Origin: Chloroflexota bacterium
Lineage (GTDB): Bacteria > Chloroflexota > Anaerolineae > Anaerolineales > Anaerolineaceae
Length of the DNA stretch: 7,188 nt
Direction: 5' to 3'
Assembly: GCA_023406965.1 (NCBI GenBank)
Contig: JAEXTI010000499.1
Span: 1 to 7,188, forward strand
In this document: positions 6,500-7,188 of the stretch, one piece after another
How positions within the stretch are numbered: position 1 is the stretch's first letter
Layout of the letters: every line of letters starts with the position of its first letter
Made by a program: the position numbers and the translations under genes
Notes under the pieces: model-generated
Told to the model about the DNA's origin: nothing
What the model saw: the letters and a program-made list of their open reading frames with translations, nothing else
The model's database searches: none

Positions 6500-7188
6500 T
6501 TAAATCACCTCGCGAATCACCGCCAGCGCCCGCTCCACCAGCATCTCATCCGCCTGCGTACCCATGTGTCCCAGGCGGAAGACTTTGCCCGCCAACGGCC
6601 CATAGCTGCCCCCGACAGCCAGGCCGGCCCGGCGGAAACCCGCATCCAGTTCAGCCCAGCCAATCGCCTCAGGCACCTTCACCGCTGTCACCGTGGGCGA
6701 AGGCACAGCCCCCGGCGCGGGGAACAATTCCAGGCCCATCTCCACAATCCCCGCCCGGCAGCATTGAGCGGCGCGCTCGTGACGCGCAAAACACGCCTCC
6801 AACCCCTCGGCCAGAATGCGCTCCGCGCCTGCGTTCAGGGCTGCCATGCCGTGCCAGTAAGGCGTGTACGGGAAGTAGAAATCCCGCTGCGCCGTGCGGA
6901 AGGGCAGCAGCGCGTCGTAGCCCACATAGCCTACCTCGACAATGATCTCCCAGGCCGCCGGGCTGATGGCCACAAAGGACATCCCCGGGGGCACCGAAAG
7001 CGCTTTCTGCGAGCCGCCCAGCAGCAGGTCGATGCCCCAGGCATCCGTCTCCAGCGGCACACCGCCCAGTGCTGCCACCGAGTCTACATATAACAGCGGC
7101 ACATTGTGCGCTCGTTTCAACGCGCCCAACTCCGCCAGCGGGTTCAGTGTGCCCGAGGGTGTTTCGCAATGCACGACCGTGATCATTT
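6500..7188 (-). CDS. Class V aminotransferase, alanine/serine-glyoxylate type (partial, N-terminus outside window)
   Basis: This is a PLP-dependent fold-type I enzyme that probably moves an amino group from alanine or serine to glyoxylate or a similar keto acid in the cytoplasm. The visible 228 residues, counted from the Met codon at 7184-7186, are the C-terminal portion. HCETPSGTLNP (6-16) is a family signature. Asp35 in YVDSVAALGG is the residue that holds the PLP ring nitrogen. Lys61 in GGSQKALSVPPG is the Schiff-base lysine. Arg204 in VFRLGHMG is the expected substrate-carboxylate arginine. All key residues present in this part are intact. The Met at 7186 is internal, since family members are usually about 360-390 residues long and HCET lies well inside them. 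The true start therefore lies beyond position 7188. The gene converges on the membrane protein, so the two are not co-transcribed. Related possibilities include ureidoglycine-glyoxylate or phosphonate-type aminotransferases, which cannot be excluded from this part alone. Confidence 0.92.
   Translation of the reverse strand, partial: MITVVHCETPSGTLNPLAELGALKRAHNVPLLYVDSVAALGGVPLETDAWGIDLLLGGSQKALSVPPGMSFVAISPAAWEIIVEVGYVGYDALLPFRTAQRDFYFPYTPYWHGMAALNAGAERILAEGLEACFARHERAAQCCRAGIVEMGLELFPAPGAVPSPTVTAVKVPEAIGWAELDAGFRRAGLAVGGSYGPLAGKVFRLGHMGTQADEMLVERALAVIREVI

Noticed and set aside
6566..7093. Open frame of 175 codons on the + strand
   Set aside because: It is antisense to the aminotransferase, whose catalytic lysine, aspartate and arginine are all intact on the - strand.
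1..7188. CRISPR array, tRNA, rRNA, insertion sequence or attachment site
   Set aside because: I saw no regularly spaced repeats, no tRNA-like cloverleaf or conserved rRNA stretches, no transposase motifs and no paired terminal repeats.

Overview
The window is ordinary bacterial chromosome, densely coding and fairly GC-rich. It holds five protein-coding genes: four on the + strand, and one partial gene on the - strand that runs off the right edge. I see no RNA genes, insertion sequences, CRISPR arrays or phage integration signals. No single gene fixes the taxonomy. The mix (a Gfo/Idh/MocA oxidoreductase, a PMT-like polytopic glycosyltransferase, a class V aminotransferase, a secreted protein ending in a YLPLL-type tail, and a possible leaderless -10 box) would fit an Anaerolineae-like Chloroflexota. 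That is an inference from general familiarity, not a demonstration.

Layout. Positions 51-3026 encode a 991-residue protein of unknown function with a very strong ribosome binding site. It is followed by a 15-bp perfect hairpin and a T-rich tract (3051-3096) that look like an intrinsic terminator, so this gene probably ends its own transcript. Next comes a small exported protein of 217 residues (3121-3774). A Gfo/Idh/MocA-type dehydrogenase (3801-4790) follows after only 26 bases, with a TATACT box just before its ATG. A 541-residue multi-spanning membrane protein that resembles GT-C/PMT-like glycosyltransferases (4821-6446) starts 30 bases after the dehydrogenase. The dehydrogenase and membrane protein may form a two-gene unit for sugar modification and transfer. 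On the opposite strand, converging on it, is the C-terminal part of a PLP-dependent class V aminotransferase of the alanine/serine-glyoxylate type (6500 to beyond 7188).

The most interesting item is the 991-residue protein. It has a long, mostly helical N-terminal half, then a highly charged coiled coil that frames a short amphipathic beta/Ser-rich segment. After these come an aromatic-rich module with GHVIGIYRW and VPEPAAFY motifs, a second helical section, and a C-terminal module with FYPYFWGRK. It has no signal peptide or membrane helix and no enzyme motif I recognise, so it looks structural or toxin-like rather than metabolic. The architecture feels like a widespread but uncharacterised family; I cannot name a function for it. 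The remaining genes look like conventional accessory metabolism and envelope genes.
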